A stretch of 64,000 bases of DNA. Origin: Hymenobacter siberiensis. Lineage in GTDB: Bacteria; Bacteroidota; Bacteroidia; Cytophagales; Hymenobacteraceae. The notes beneath the pieces were generated by a model, which saw only the letters and a list, made by a program, of their open reading frames with translations, searched no databases and was not told the DNA's origin. Of this stretch, positions 51,240 to 60,654 are shown one piece after another. The stretch spans positions 4,526,001 to 4,590,000 of the forward strand of contig NZ_JAHLZY020000001.1 in assembly GCF_018967865.2 (NCBI RefSeq). The letters are read 5' to 3'. Made by a program: the position numbers and the translations under genes. Position 1 is the first letter of the stretch. The number at the start of each line of letters is the position of its first letter.

Positions 51240-54188
51240 ATGAAACGAACCTTACCGGCTACTGCCTTATTACTCTCCGGCTTACTGGCAATCAGTCATT
51301 TGTCGTTCGCGCAGCAAGGCCCGCCCACGGGTGCCCGCCCGGCTTCGGCGGCTCCGGCCCGCGCGGCAGCGGGCCGCATCAGCGGCACCGTGACCGATGC
51401 CACCACCGGCAAGCCCATTTCCTACGCCACGGTGGCGGTGCTGGACGCGGCCGGCGCACCCGTGAACGGCGGCGTGGCCGGCGACGACGGTAAATTTGTG
51501 CTGGCCGGCATTCCGGCCGGCACTTACACGGTGCAAATCAGCTTCCTGGGCTACAAAAATGAAGACCGCCCCGGCGTAGTAGTGCCCGCCGGCGGCGTGA
51601 TTAGCCTGGGCACGGTGGCACTCGGCACCTCGGCCCAGAAGCTGGGCGAAGTAGTGGTAACGGGCCAGAAGGCCATTATCGAGGAGCGGGTGGACCGCAC
51701 GGTGTACAACGCCGAAAACGACCAGACCGCCCGGGGCGGCGACGCCACCGACGTGCTCAAGCGTGTGCCGCTACTGAGCGTGGATTTGGATGGCAACGTG
51801 AGCCTGCGCGGCTCCAGCAACATCAGAGTCCTCATTAACAACAAGCCTTCGACTATAGCGGCCAACAGCATTGCCGATGCGCTGAAGCAGATTCCGGCCG
51901 ACCAGATTAAGACGGTGGAGGTCATCACCTCGCCCTCGGCCAAGTACGACGCGGAGGGTTCGGGCGGCATCATCAATATCATTACCAAGCAGAACAACCT
52001 GCGCGGGGCCACGCTGGGCATCGACGCCAGCGTTGGCGTTCGTAGCAGCAACCTGAGTTTGAACGGCGGCCTGCGCACGGGCAAAATGGGCTTTTCGCTG
52101 GGCGGCTTCGGGCGGGCGCAGTACAACGTACCGGGCGAGTTCTCGAACACGCAAGTGACGCGCAGCCTTGCCGACGACAAGGCTACCACCACCCTGCAAT
52201 CGGCCAATACCCGCCTGCAGCAGATTTTCGGGCGCTACACGCTGGGCTGGGACTACGACATCGACAAGTTCAACTCCCTGCAGGCCTCGGTGGCCTACGG
52301 CACCCGCAGCGGCCGCAACTACCAGGATGGCCTGCTGCGCACCAGCTACAAAGGAGCCTTCGCCACCGGCACGCCCTCCGGCACCGACCTGCGCGACACC
52401 TACTCGAAAGACCTGTCGGGCACCGTGGACGCCAGCCTGAACTATACCCACAACTTCGCCAAACCGCAGCACGAAATCAGCCTGCTCACGCTGTTCAGCC
52501 GCAACGACCGCACCAACAGCTACACCAACTCCATTCTGAACACGACGCTGCCCAACAGTCCGGCCAGCATCGTGAACGACAACCCCAGCTACAACGAGGA
52601 ATACACCGTTCAGCTTGATTATCAGAACCCCATCAGCAAAACCCAGATTCTGGAAATGGGCGCGAAGAACATTCTGCGGCGCGTGAATTCGGACTATACC
52701 ACTACGTCTTTCGGGGCCAGCGGCGAGGTGGTGCCGTCGGTGGGGCTGTCGACCAACAACATTTTCACCTACCGCCAGAACGTGACGGCCGGCTACGTGG
52801 CCTATACCCTGGGCCTGCCCAAGGGCTTCACCCTGAAGCCCGGCCTGCGCTACGAGTACACGGCCATCAGCGCCGATTTTGCGAATTCGGCCACGCCCGT
52901 TAGTATTCCCAACTACGACGTGCTGGTGCCCAGCGTGAACCTCTCGCGCAAGCTCTCGAACGGCAACGTGCTGAAGCTGGCGTACAACCGCCGCATTCAG
53001 CGCCCGTCGCTGCAGTTCCTGAACCCCAACGTGAACGCGCAGAACCCCAAGAATATCAGCTTTGGCAACCCCAAGCTGGCTCCCGAATACACCAACAACT
53101 ACGAGCTGGGCTACAGCACCGCCTACAAGCGCCTGAACCTGAACTTCAGCACGTTCATGCGCAATACCACGGGCTCCATTGAGGCGCTGCGCACGGTGCG
53201 GGGTGCCGATACCGTGCAAACCAGCTACGCTAATATTGGCCAGCAGAACTCCTATGGCGGCAGCCTGTTCGCCAACATCAACAACGGCAAACTAAGCCTC
53301 AACGCGGGCATCGATGCCTATTATATCACCCTCACCAACAACGTGCCCGACCGCAATTTCAACGCCTACAACGAAGGCTTTGTGATGAGCGGCCGCGTGT
53401 TTGGCTCCTATAATTTCACGCCGGTGTGGGGCCTGCAGGCCTTCGTGTTCTATCGCGGCAACCAAGTGCAGCTGCAGGGCACCCAGAGTGGCTTCGGCGT
53501 ATACAGCCTCAGCGTGAAGCGCGACTTTGCCGAGAAGCGCGGTAGCATCGGCTTCGGGGCCGAGAACTTCTTCACGCCCAGCATCACCATTCGCAACACC
53601 GTGGTGTCGCCCCTCATCGACCAGGCCAGCCGCAACGTGCTGCACAACATGAGTTTTAAGGTGAACGTGAGCTACCGCATTGGCAAGCTGACGGTGGCCC
53701 CGCCCACCCGCCGCGGCAAAACCATCAACAACGACGACCTGAAAAGCGGCGGCGAAGGCGGCGGTGACATAGGCGGCGGTGGCGCGCCCGGCGGCGGGGC
53801 ATCCGGTGGTGGTGGCGCTCGCCCAACGGGTGGTGCCCCGTCCGGCGCGCCCGCCGGCACGGCCCGCCCCGGCGGCTACCCTGGCGCGGCTCCGGCCGGC
53901 GCTGGTGCCCGCCCCGGCGGCTACCCCGGCCAGCAGCGCGGCACCGCACCCGCCGACGGCACTTCCGGCAAGCCCGCTACCGACAGCACCAGCCGTCCCC
54001 AGCCCGGCCAGCGCCCCGGCGGCTACCCCGGCCTGCGCCCCACCACGGCCCAGCCCGCCGACTCAACCAATCGCCAAACCCCGGCCCCGGCCAACAACCC
54101 CATCAACGCGCCGGCCAATGCGCCCTCACCCGGCACCAGCACGCCCAACGGCACCGTACCGGCCGGCAGCCCCGGCGGCCGGCCCTAG
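51240..54188 (+). CDS. Outer-membrane beta-barrel receptor (OMP_b-brl_3) with Gly/Pro-rich tail
   Basis: A 982-residue TonB-receptor-like protein; ATG 51240 gives MKRTLPATALLLSGLLAISH. An Ala/Pro-rich linker precedes a CarboxypepD_reg domain (RISGTVTDATTGKPISYATV, YTVQISFLGYKNEDRPGV); then a plug-like region (RVDRTVYNAENDQTARGGDA, SSNIRVLINNKPSTIAANSI, IKTVEVITSPSAKYDAEGSG GIIN) and a barrel ending MSFKVNVSYRIGKLTVAPP. Unlike most barrels it goes on for about 150 residues in a low-complexity tail (NNDDLKSGGEGGGDIGGGG, repeated RPGGYPG). Family members often end RxxSINNDDLK with a shorter tail. Substrate unknown. Confidence 0.85.
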   Translation: MKRTLPATALLLSGLLAISHLSFAQQGPPTGARPASAAPARAAAGRISGTVTDATTGKPISYATVAVLDAAGAPVNGGVAGDDGKFVLAGIPAGTYTVQISFLGYKNEDRPGVVVPAGGVISLGTVALGTSAQKLGEVVVTGQKAIIEERVDRTVYNAENDQTARGGDATDVLKRVPLLSVDLDGNVSLRGSSNIRVLINNKPSTIAANSIADALKQIPADQIKTVEVITSPSAKYDAEGSGGIINIITKQNNLRGATLGIDASVGVRSSNLSLNGGLRTGKMGFSLGGFGRAQYNVPGEFSNTQVTRSLADDKATTTLQSANTRLQQIFGRYTLGWDYDIDKFNSLQASVAYGTRSGRNYQDGLLRTSYKGAFATGTPSGTDLRDTYSKDLSGTVDASLNYTHNFAKPQHEISLLTLFSRNDRTNSYTNSILNTTLPNSPASIVNDNPSYNEEYTVQLDYQNPISKTQILEMGAKNILRRVNSDYTTTSFGASGEVVPSVGLSTNNIFTYRQNVTAGYVAYTLGLPKGFTLKPGLRYEYTAISADFANSATPVSIPNYDVLVPSVNLSRKLSNGNVLKLAYNRRIQRPSLQFLNPNVNAQNPKNISFGNPKLAPEYTNNYELGYSTAYKRLNLNFSTFMRNTTGSIEALRTVRGADTVQTSYANIGQQNSYGGSLFANINNGKLSLNAGIDAYYITLTNNVPDRNFNAYNEGFVMSGRVFGSYNFTPVWGLQAFVFYRGNQVQLQGTQSGFGVYSLSVKRDFAEKRGSIGFGAENFFTPSITIRNTVVSPLIDQASRNVLHNMSFKVNVSYRIGKLTVAPPTRRGKTINNDDLKSGGEGGGDIGGGGAPGGGASGGGGARPTGGAPSGAPAGTARPGGYPGAAPAGAGARPGGYPGQQRGTAPADGTSGKPATDSTSRPQPGQRPGGYPGLRPTTAQPADSTNRQTPAPANNPINAPANAPSPGTSTPNGTVPAGSPGGRP

Positions 54189-54212
54189 CACAATGCTAAG
54201 AGGGTTAATACT

Positions 54213-54253
54213 GAAAAACGTCATGCTGTGCTTGTTGCAGCATGACGTTTTTC
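54213..54253. repeat. GTCATGC palindrome, terminator-like
   Basis: GAAAAACGTCATGCTG and CAGCATGACGTTTTTC around TGCTTGTTG; ends in a T run, so it may terminate the receptor transcript. Confidence 0.75.
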
Positions 54254-54299
54254 ATATCTCCTTAATCCATTTTTAATCAGTCGTCGGCTGGCTACTCCC

Positions 54300-54307
54300 T
54301 ACTTTTG
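54300..54307 (+). promoter_or_regulatory. Possible -7 element
   Basis: TACTTTTG fits the Bacteroidota TAnnTTTG -7 box, 22 bp before the ATG of the next gene; the -33 element is not clear. Confidence 0.35.
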
Positions 54308-54329
54308 CCCGGCTGCTTTATTTCCTTCG

Positions 54330-55409
54330 ATGACCGATAAACCCCTCGCTCCCCTGCCCGAAGACGACGCGCATTTTTTGCAGCGCTTGCAGCCCTCGCG
54401 GCTCATTCTGCCCGTCGTGATTGGCCTGAGCGTGGTGGGGTTCATGTTCTGGCGCAGCTACAAGCCCGGCGATTTGGCCCCCCTGGCCCACGCCAGCTAC
54501 TCGTGGCTGCTGGTTACGCTGCTGGTACTGCTGGGCCGCGATTTTGGCTACATCTACCGCATCCGGCACATCACCGAACGGGTGCTGAGCTACCGCCAGA
54601 GCCTCGATGTGATTATGATTTGGGAGTTTGCCTCCTGCGTGCTGCCCTCGGCGGTGGGCGGCACGGCGGTGGCTTCGTTCATTCTGAACAAGGAAGGCAT
54701 TCCGCTGGGTAAGTCCATGGCCTACATCATGGTTACGGCCCTGATGGACAACCTGTACTACGTCATCATGGTGCCGCTGGTCGTTCTCATCGCCGGGGCC
54801 GGGCTCTACCCGCACGAGGCCATGCAGGGCGCCTTTATCGCCACGCTGCGCGTGGCGTTTGTCGTGAGCTACGTGGCCGTTACGGCCTACGCGGGCCTGA
54901 TGCTGTACGCCATTTTCGTCAATCCGAAATCGGTGCGGCGGCTGCTGGTGCGGCTGTTCTCGTTCCGGCTGATGCGGCGCTGGCAGCGCTCGGCCTACAA
55001 GCACGGCCAGGGCATGATGGATGCGTCCATCCAGTTGCGCGGCAATCCGGCCATCTACTGGTGGCGGGCGGCGGGCAGCACCTTCTTCGTCTGGACGGCC
55101 CGCTACCTCGTCATCGGCTGCCTCATCGCCGCCTTCGTGCCGATGGACACGGACACGTTCCTGTTCATTTTCGCCCGCAACCTCACCTACAAAGTGCTGC
55201 TGCTGCTGGCCATCACGCCGGGCGGGGCGGGTATTGTGGAGGGCGCGTTTCCCACGTTTTTCGGCAAGTTTATCGGTACGGCCACGCTCACCAGCTTCAT
55301 GGTGCTGCTGTATCGGGTGGTCACGTATTACCTGTATCTGGTGCTGGGCAGCGTGTTTTTGCCGCGCTGGGTGGGGCGGGTATTTGCGAAGCGGCCGGCA
55401 CAGCAGTAA
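54330..55409 (+). CDS. Flippase-like membrane protein (LPG synthase TM family)
   Basis: A 359-residue inner-membrane protein with at least eight hydrophobic helices (LILPVVIGLSVVGFMFW, YSWLLVTLLVLLGRDFGYIY, YYVIMVPLVVLIAGAGLY, FVVSYVAVTAYAGLMLYAIF). ASCVLPSAVGGTAVASFILN, with a conserved Pro-Ser and Gly-Gly, and ITPGGAGIVEGAFPTFFGKF match the lysylphosphatidylglycerol synthase TM/UPF0104 (YbhN-like) family. Such proteins have been linked to lipid flipping or lipid-linked precursors. Substrate unknown. Confidence 0.82.
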   Translation: MTDKPLAPLPEDDAHFLQRLQPSRLILPVVIGLSVVGFMFWRSYKPGDLAPLAHASYSWLLVTLLVLLGRDFGYIYRIRHITERVLSYRQSLDVIMIWEFASCVLPSAVGGTAVASFILNKEGIPLGKSMAYIMVTALMDNLYYVIMVPLVVLIAGAGLYPHEAMQGAFIATLRVAFVVSYVAVTAYAGLMLYAIFVNPKSVRRLLVRLFSFRLMRRWQRSAYKHGQGMMDASIQLRGNPAIYWWRAAGSTFFVWTARYLVIGCLIAAFVPMDTDTFLFIFARNLTYKVLLLLAITPGGAGIVEGAFPTFFGKFIGTATLTSFMVLLYRVVTYYLYLVLGSVFLPRWVGRVFAKRPAQQ

Positions 55410-55431
55410 CGCGAGCGTTGTAGCTCATATC

Positions 55432-55518
55432 GGAGTTGTTTAGAAAGTCGCAAAAGGTCCCCGAACGGTCATGCTTCGCTGCGCTCTGCATGACCGTTCG
55501 GGGACTTTCTAAACAGCT
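55432..55518. repeat. Palindromic repeat identical in type to 21655-21743
   Basis: GGAGTTGTTTAGAAAGTC and the core CCCCGAACGGTCATGC are mirrored by GCATGACCGTTCGGGG and GACTTTCTAAACAGC. It has the same 9-base extra (GCAAAAGGT) on the left arm as the copy at 21655, so both come from one ancestor. Confidence 0.88.
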
Positions 55519-55526
55519 TCATCATA

Positions 55527-55561
55527 AAAAAAGCCCCGAACCAGTCTGGTTCGAGGCTTTT
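55527..55561 (-). terminator. Terminator of the lipoprotein gene
   Basis: AAAAAGCCCCGAACCAG pairs with CTGGTTCGAGGCTTTT, 24 bp beyond the stop at 55585. Confidence 0.8.
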
Positions 55562-55584
55562 CGTTGGGTTGAATCCAGAGTAAT

Positions 55585-56004
55585 CTACTCCTTTTCCAGC
55601 ATCAGCGCGGCACCGTCGGCCGACTTCAGGGTGAGTTTCTTGTCGGTGAGGGTTTCCACAGCGAAGGTGTTGCTGGTGGTCGCGCCGTCGGGCGTCATGG
55701 TAATAGTTTTGCCGGCCTGGTCGAACGTGTATTTGCCCGACACGGCTCCGCTGGCACCGGTCATGTTGTAGGTGCCGTTGGCGAAAATGCGCAGTTCTTC
55801 CTGTTTTTGAGCATCGGTTTGCTTCACTTTGTCGCCGCTGGTGTCGGTTTCCTTGGCGGTTTTCCACACCTTGCTATCGGTGCCGTACAGCATGTTCACG
55901 CCTTCCACCTTGCCCTTGTCGTTGCTGCAGGAAGCGGCAAAGAGCGACACAAGCAGCAACAGGCTGGCGAAGTAACGGAGCGAAAAAAGAGACTGAAGTT
56001 TCAT
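55585..56004 (-). CDS. Small lipoprotein, lipocalin-like
   Basis: A 139-residue predicted lipoprotein from ATG 56004: MKLQSLFSLRYFASLLLLVS then lipobox FAASC. The mature part is short beta strands (LRIFANGTYNMTGASGAV, GKYTFDQAGKTITMTPDGAT, ETLTDKKLTLKSADGAALM), the layout of lipocalin-like META/DUF4488-type lipoproteins of Bacteroidota. Function unknown. Upstream frame extension to 56097 lacks a signal and is discarded. Confidence 0.65.
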   Translation of the reverse strand: MKLQSLFSLRYFASLLLLVSLFAASCSNDKGKVEGVNMLYGTDSKVWKTAKETDTSGDKVKQTDAQKQEELRIFANGTYNMTGASGAVSGKYTFDQAGKTITMTPDGATTSNTFAVETLTDKKLTLKSADGAALMLEKE

Positions 56005-56136
56005 GTGCACAAAGGGTAATGGTGAAAGAATGAAGATGACGCGCAAGGTGCGGACTCGTCGACTTACGACGCAGACGCAAAAGAGTTTAGGGCGCAACCC
56101 CGCCTAAGCTTGCCCGTATAGCAACCCCGTCGGCCC

Positions 56137-56170
56137 GCCTGCAAGCGTTTCCGGCCTGCAAGCGTTTCCG
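56137..56170. repeat. 17-bp tandem duplication
   Basis: GCCTGCAAGCGTTTCCG occurs twice without a gap, in the leader region of the LysM gene. Confidence 0.85.
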
Positions 56171-56204
56171 GCAGAATCTATCTCTCCATTTAATCACCGA
56201 AACC

Positions 56205-56486
56205 ATGGGACTCTTCGATTTCATCAGCGACAAAGGCGACCAGAAGCCCGTAGAGCCCGCAGCTAAGCCGGCGGCTGGCGGCACCGATTTTTTTGGCAAT
56301 GCCAAACCGGATGCTACCGGCGATACGTACACCGTAGTAAGCGGCGACTCTCTTTCTAAAATTGCAAAGCACCACTACGGCGACGCCGCCAAGTGGCACC
56401 AGATATACGACGCCAACAAGGCGCTCATCGGCAACAACCCCGACCTGATTGAAATCGGTCAGGTGTTGACCCTACCTAGTCTCTAG
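56205..56486 (+). CDS. LysM-domain protein
   Basis: A 93-residue protein: a short N-terminal part (MGLFDFISDKGDQKPVEPA) and one LysM domain from about residue 40 (DTYTVVSGDSLSKIAKHHYG, then AAKWHQIYDANKALIG and NNPDLIEIGQVLTLP). No signal peptide. This is the size and shape of the BON/LysM protein family (Kbp/YgaU-like) minus the BON domain; in E. coli Kbp binds potassium. Here only the LysM half is present, so it probably binds peptidoglycan or acts as a stress protein. Confidence 0.85.
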   Translation: MGLFDFISDKGDQKPVEPAAKPAAGGTDFFGNAKPDATGDTYTVVSGDSLSKIAKHHYGDAAKWHQIYDANKALIGNNPDLIEIGQVLTLPSL

Positions 56487-56512
56487 GTACTTTTTTGCAG
56501 AAAAAAGGTGAG

Positions 56513-56543
56513 AAAAGCCACTCTGTTTCAGGGTGGCTTTTTT
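56513..56543 (+). terminator. Rho-independent terminator of the LysM gene
   Basis: AAAAGCCACTCTG pairs with CAGGGTGGCTTTTTT. Confidence 0.88.
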
Positions 56544-56603
56544 GCGTTTGAAGGAATCGAAAGAACGACTTCGAAACAAAGAAATTCGAAACAAAGAAAA
56601 AAG

Positions 56604-56641
56604 ACCGTCATGCTTCGCTGCGCTCTGCATGACGGTCTGAA
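56604..56641. repeat. GTCATGC palindrome
   Basis: AAGACCGTCATGC and GCATGACGGTCT around TTCGCTGCGCTCT; the same core as at 21655 and 55432 but without the outer arms. Confidence 0.75.
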
Positions 56642-56750
56642 AAAACCGAAACCGAAAAATATTTTCGAGGCAATACTTGCTCATCCCAAAAATTCTCTCG
56701 TACATTTGCCGATACCAAACAGGTACTCCCCGCTAACGGTGGGCAGTTTT

Positions 56751-56872
56751 CAAGTTTTATACAGAAGTGGCGAGAGACTAGGCTCCGTGACCCACTGGCA
56801 ACCTTCGCTCAACGAAAGGTGCCAATTCCTACCCACTAGCGGCCTCGGCCACGATGGGGCAGATGATTCGAG
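56751..56872 (+). promoter_or_regulatory. SAM-I (S-box) riboswitch
   Basis: The aptamer core is clear: TTATACAGAAGTGGCGAGAG (5' P1, P2 entry), GACTAGGCTCCGTGACCC (kink-turn/pseudoknot partner), ACTGGCAACCTTCG, then CGAAAGGTGCCAATTCCTAC and the P4/P1 return GATGGGGCAGATGATTCGAG. P2 is AGTGG/CCACT and P3 is CCTTCG/CGAAAGG. It precedes the leader ORF and peroxiredoxin-metY genes and should reduce their expression when S-adenosylmethionine is high. Confidence 0.9.
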
Positions 56873-56876
56873 TGCC

Positions 56877-57041
56877 ATGGAAAATTCTTCTCGTTCCGCT
56901 TTTTTCAACCCGAATGCTCCGGCTGCTTTGCGCACCGTGGTTTCGGGTTTTGCTATTTCGGCCCCTTGCGGCCACAATCAGGTCGCCAGCCTCGCCCGAA
57001 TGCGAATGCGAATGTGTTGTTGTTGCCCGTGTTGTTGCTAA
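56877..57041 (+). CDS. Cys/Met-run leader peptide
   Basis: A 54-codon ORF starting 4 bp after the SAM-I riboswitch. The peptide begins MENSSRSAFFNPNAPAALRT, has APCGHNQVASLAR near the middle and ends MRMRMCCCCPCCC before TAA. Five of its seven terminal Cys codons are TGT, although this GC-rich genome prefers TGC. A run of Cys and Met codons at the end, right upstream of sulfur amino acid genes, is what is expected of a leader that senses charged Cys-tRNA (and Met-tRNA); poly-Cys leaders act this way in mycobacterial cysteine genes. The TAA is inside a 7-bp hairpin (57037-57058). The ORF is seen; regulation is inferred. Frames in the same stretch could by chance look similar, so translation is unproven. 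Confidence 0.7.
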   Translation: MENSSRSAFFNPNAPAALRTVVSGFAISAPCGHNQVASLARMRMRMCCCCPCCC

Positions 57042-57058
57042 GCTGATTTCGGCTTAGC
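57037..57058 (+). promoter_or_regulatory. Hairpin over the leader stop codon
   Basis: GCTAAGC and GCTTAGC (8-base loop) overlap the TAA of the leader ORF. A stalled ribosome at the Cys run would cover its 5' arm, so it may take part in attenuation. It is followed by a C7 and pyrimidine-rich stretch, not a classic T run. Confidence 0.5.
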
Positions 57059-57238
57059 CCCCCCTCTCCTTTTCTTCTTCGTGGGAATGCCGTAGCGTCC
57101 GGGCGTGCCAATGGGCTACGCCGGCTGATTGGCTAAAACGGCCCTGCTTACCGCCGGCTCGCTGCGTACCGCACCAGGCAAATTGACCCTGGCGGCCAGG
57201 TCCTAACGAAGAAATCCCTTTTTTTCATTCCACTTCGT

Positions 57239-57904
57239 ATGCCTACGCTCATCGCTCCTGCATCCATTCAGCCCGAACTGGCTGCTACTGCCCAACACCT
57301 GGCCAATGTGCTGCCCGCTACCGCCAGCCAAACCATTGATGCCGGCATTGCAGCCGTACACGCGGCTGGTCTGGTTCAGCACAGCCTCCGCACCGGCCAG
57401 GTTGCGCCCGATTTCACCCTCCCCGACGCCAATGGGCAGCCGGTTTCGCTCGCCAGCCTGCGGGCAATTGGGCCGGTGGTGCTGGTGTTTTACCGGGGCA
57501 ACTGGTGCCCATATTGCAACGTGCAGCTGCGGGCCTACAACCAGGCGTTGGCCCACTTTACCGCGAATAACGCCACACTGGTGGCCATTTCGCCCCAAAC
57601 GCTGGACCTGACCAGCCTCACGGCGGAGGAAAAAAACCTGCAATTCCCGGTGCTCAGCGATGCTGGCAATACGGTGGCCAAGCAATACGGACTGGCCTAC
57701 CAAGTAGGCGATGCCGTGTACCACACCCTGCACGGCGTGGGCATCGACCTGGCCGTGTTCAACGGCGACGACAGTGGCGAATTGCCTCTGACGGGCACCT
57801 TTATTATTGCCCAGGACGGCAGCATTGCGTGGGCCGCCACCGAGGCCAACTTCAAGGAACGTCCCGACCCGACCGTGCTGCTCGATGCACTGGCCCGGCT
57901 ATAG
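57239..57904 (+). CDS. Peroxiredoxin-like (AhpC/TSA) protein
   Basis: A 221-residue thioredoxin-fold protein. The redox site is FYRGNWCPYCNVQLRAY, i.e. a CxxC where classic peroxiredoxins have PxxxTxxC; further motifs are QVAPDFTLPDANGQPVSLAS and FIIAQDGSIAWAATEANFKE. These peroxiredoxin-like proteins use a CPYC-type centre. An N-terminal helix region of about 60 residues precedes the fold. It is the first full-length gene after the SAM-I riboswitch and leader, 52 bp ahead of metY, so it is probably coexpressed with methionine synthesis genes; a link to thiol redox balance is inferred. Confidence 0.85.
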   Translation: MPTLIAPASIQPELAATAQHLANVLPATASQTIDAGIAAVHAAGLVQHSLRTGQVAPDFTLPDANGQPVSLASLRAIGPVVLVFYRGNWCPYCNVQLRAYNQALAHFTANNATLVAISPQTLDLTSLTAEEKNLQFPVLSDAGNTVAKQYGLAYQVGDAVYHTLHGVGIDLAVFNGDDSGELPLTGTFIIAQDGSIAWAATEANFKERPDPTVLLDALARL

Positions 57905-57944
57905 CCCTGATTAAAACCTGAAATATTCAACGCTTCACGCTTAA

Positions 57945-59336
<1,392 letters not shown>

Positions 59337-59386
59337 TGGTTAGTGGTTAACGCTTAACTACTAAAAAAGAATTGGTGCATCGGCCC

Positions 59387-59450
59387 GGGCCTCTTCCGTG
59401 ATGGGAGGAGAAATGGGAGTGAGAAACTATTGTTCCGGGCCGATTCGCTG
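59387..59450. repeat. Inverted repeat in the metY-metX gap
   Basis: ATCGGCCCGGG at the left pairs with CCGGGCCGAT at the right, about 45 bases apart. It may be a processing or stabilising hairpin in the metY-metX mRNA. Confidence 0.5.
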
Positions 59451-59479
59451 GTTCTAAAGCTGTGCTATTTAATTGAATT

Positions 59480-60508
59480 ATGCCAACCCAACTATTTGAA
59501 CTCCCTGACCTTAAGCTGGAAAGCGGCGAAACCCTGACCGGGGCGCATGTATCCTACCAGACCTGGGGCCAACTCAACGAAGAACGCGACAATGTGGTGT
59601 GGGTGTGCCACGCCCTCACGGCCAATGCCGACGTGCTGGCTTGGTGGCCGGGCCTGGTAGGGCCGGGCTGCCACTACGACCCTTCGGAGTGGTTTATCTT
59701 GTGTGCCAACGTGTTGGGCTCATGCTACGGCACTACCGGCCCGCTCGATGCCGACCCGGCCACCGGCCGGGCGCGCTTCCAGCACTTCCCGCTGCTCAGC
59801 ATCCGGGACCTGGTGGCGGCGCACGAGGCACTGCGGGAGGAGCTGGACCTGGCGGATATCAACACACTGATTGGCGGCTCTTTGGGTGGGCAGCAGGCGC
59901 TGGAATGGGCCGTGCTGCGCCCCGATTTGTTCGACCATCTGATTGTCATCGCTACCAACGCCCGGCATTCGGCCTGGGGAATTGCTTTTAACGAGGCCCA
60001 GCGGCTGGCCATTGAGGCCGACCCGACCTATGCCGCCGGCCAGCCCGGCGGGGGCGACGATGGCCTGCGCGCCGCCCGCGCCATGGCCCTGCTCAGCTAC
60101 CGCAGCTACGAGGCCTACGCCGAAACCCAGACCGACCCCGACAACGACGCGCTGCTACGCCAGCACCGCGCCAGCGCCTATCAGCGCTACCAGGGCGACA
60201 AGCTGGTGTCGCGCTTCGACGCTTATAGCTACGTGTCGTTGAGCCGGAGCATGGACACCCATAACCTCGGCCGCCACCGGGGCGGGGTGCCGGCGGCGCT
60301 GGCCCGCATTGGGGCGCGCACGCTGGTACTGGGCATTACGTCGGATGTGCTGTTCCCGCTGAGCGAGCAGCGCGAGCTGGCGGCGCACATTCCGGGGGCC
60401 ATGTATGCCGAGCTGGACTCGCGCTACGGCCACGACGGCTTTTTGCTGGAAACGGCGGCCATCACGCACTTTCTGGAGCTGTTTTACGCGCCTACGTTCG
60501 TGCATTAA
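59480..60508 (+). CDS. metX: Homoserine O-acetyltransferase
   Basis: A 342-residue alpha/beta-hydrolase-fold enzyme that activates homoserine with acetyl-CoA. LTGAHVSYQTWGQLNEERDN, VWVCHALTANADVLAWWPGL, and the nucleophile elbow IGGSLGGQQALEWAVLRPDL (Ser134; most homologues have GGSMGGMQ), with NVLGSCYGTTGP earlier and YGHDGFLLE for the catalytic His. The usual PxxFVVCxNxLGSxYGTTGP is intact. It follows metY by 143 bp and precedes hom. Confidence 0.93.
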   Translation: MPTQLFELPDLKLESGETLTGAHVSYQTWGQLNEERDNVVWVCHALTANADVLAWWPGLVGPGCHYDPSEWFILCANVLGSCYGTTGPLDADPATGRARFQHFPLLSIRDLVAAHEALREELDLADINTLIGGSLGGQQALEWAVLRPDLFDHLIVIATNARHSAWGIAFNEAQRLAIEADPTYAAGQPGGGDDGLRAARAMALLSYRSYEAYAETQTDPDNDALLRQHRASAYQRYQGDKLVSRFDAYSYVSLSRSMDTHNLGRHRGGVPAALARIGARTLVLGITSDVLFPLSEQRELAAHIPGAMYAELDSRYGHDGFLLETAAITHFLELFYAPTFVH

Positions 60509-60528
60509 CTAATTCTAAAAACAATCAG

Positions 60529-60637
60529 AACGTCATGCTGAGCGCCGCCGAAGCATCTCGCGTGCAGCAGCAATTCTTTTCTTATGATTGGATTGCTACC
60601 ACACGCGAGATGCCTCGGCGGCGCTCGGCATGACGCA
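60529..60637. repeat. Long GTCATGC palindrome between metX and hom
   Basis: AACGTCATGCTGAGCGCCGC continuing CGAAGCATCTCGCGTG, and CACGCGAGATGCCTCGGCG continuing GCGCTCGGCATGACG, about 35 bases apart. Same type as the copy inside the radical SAM gene. Confidence 0.85.
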
Positions 60638-60654
60638 TTTTTTTCCCTTTGAGA

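Noticed and set aside
56854..57057. Second ORF across the leader (ending CECECVVVARVVAKLISA)
   Set aside because: It is the same DNA read in another frame; the Cys run at the end of the other frame next to the riboswitch makes that frame the more likely leader.
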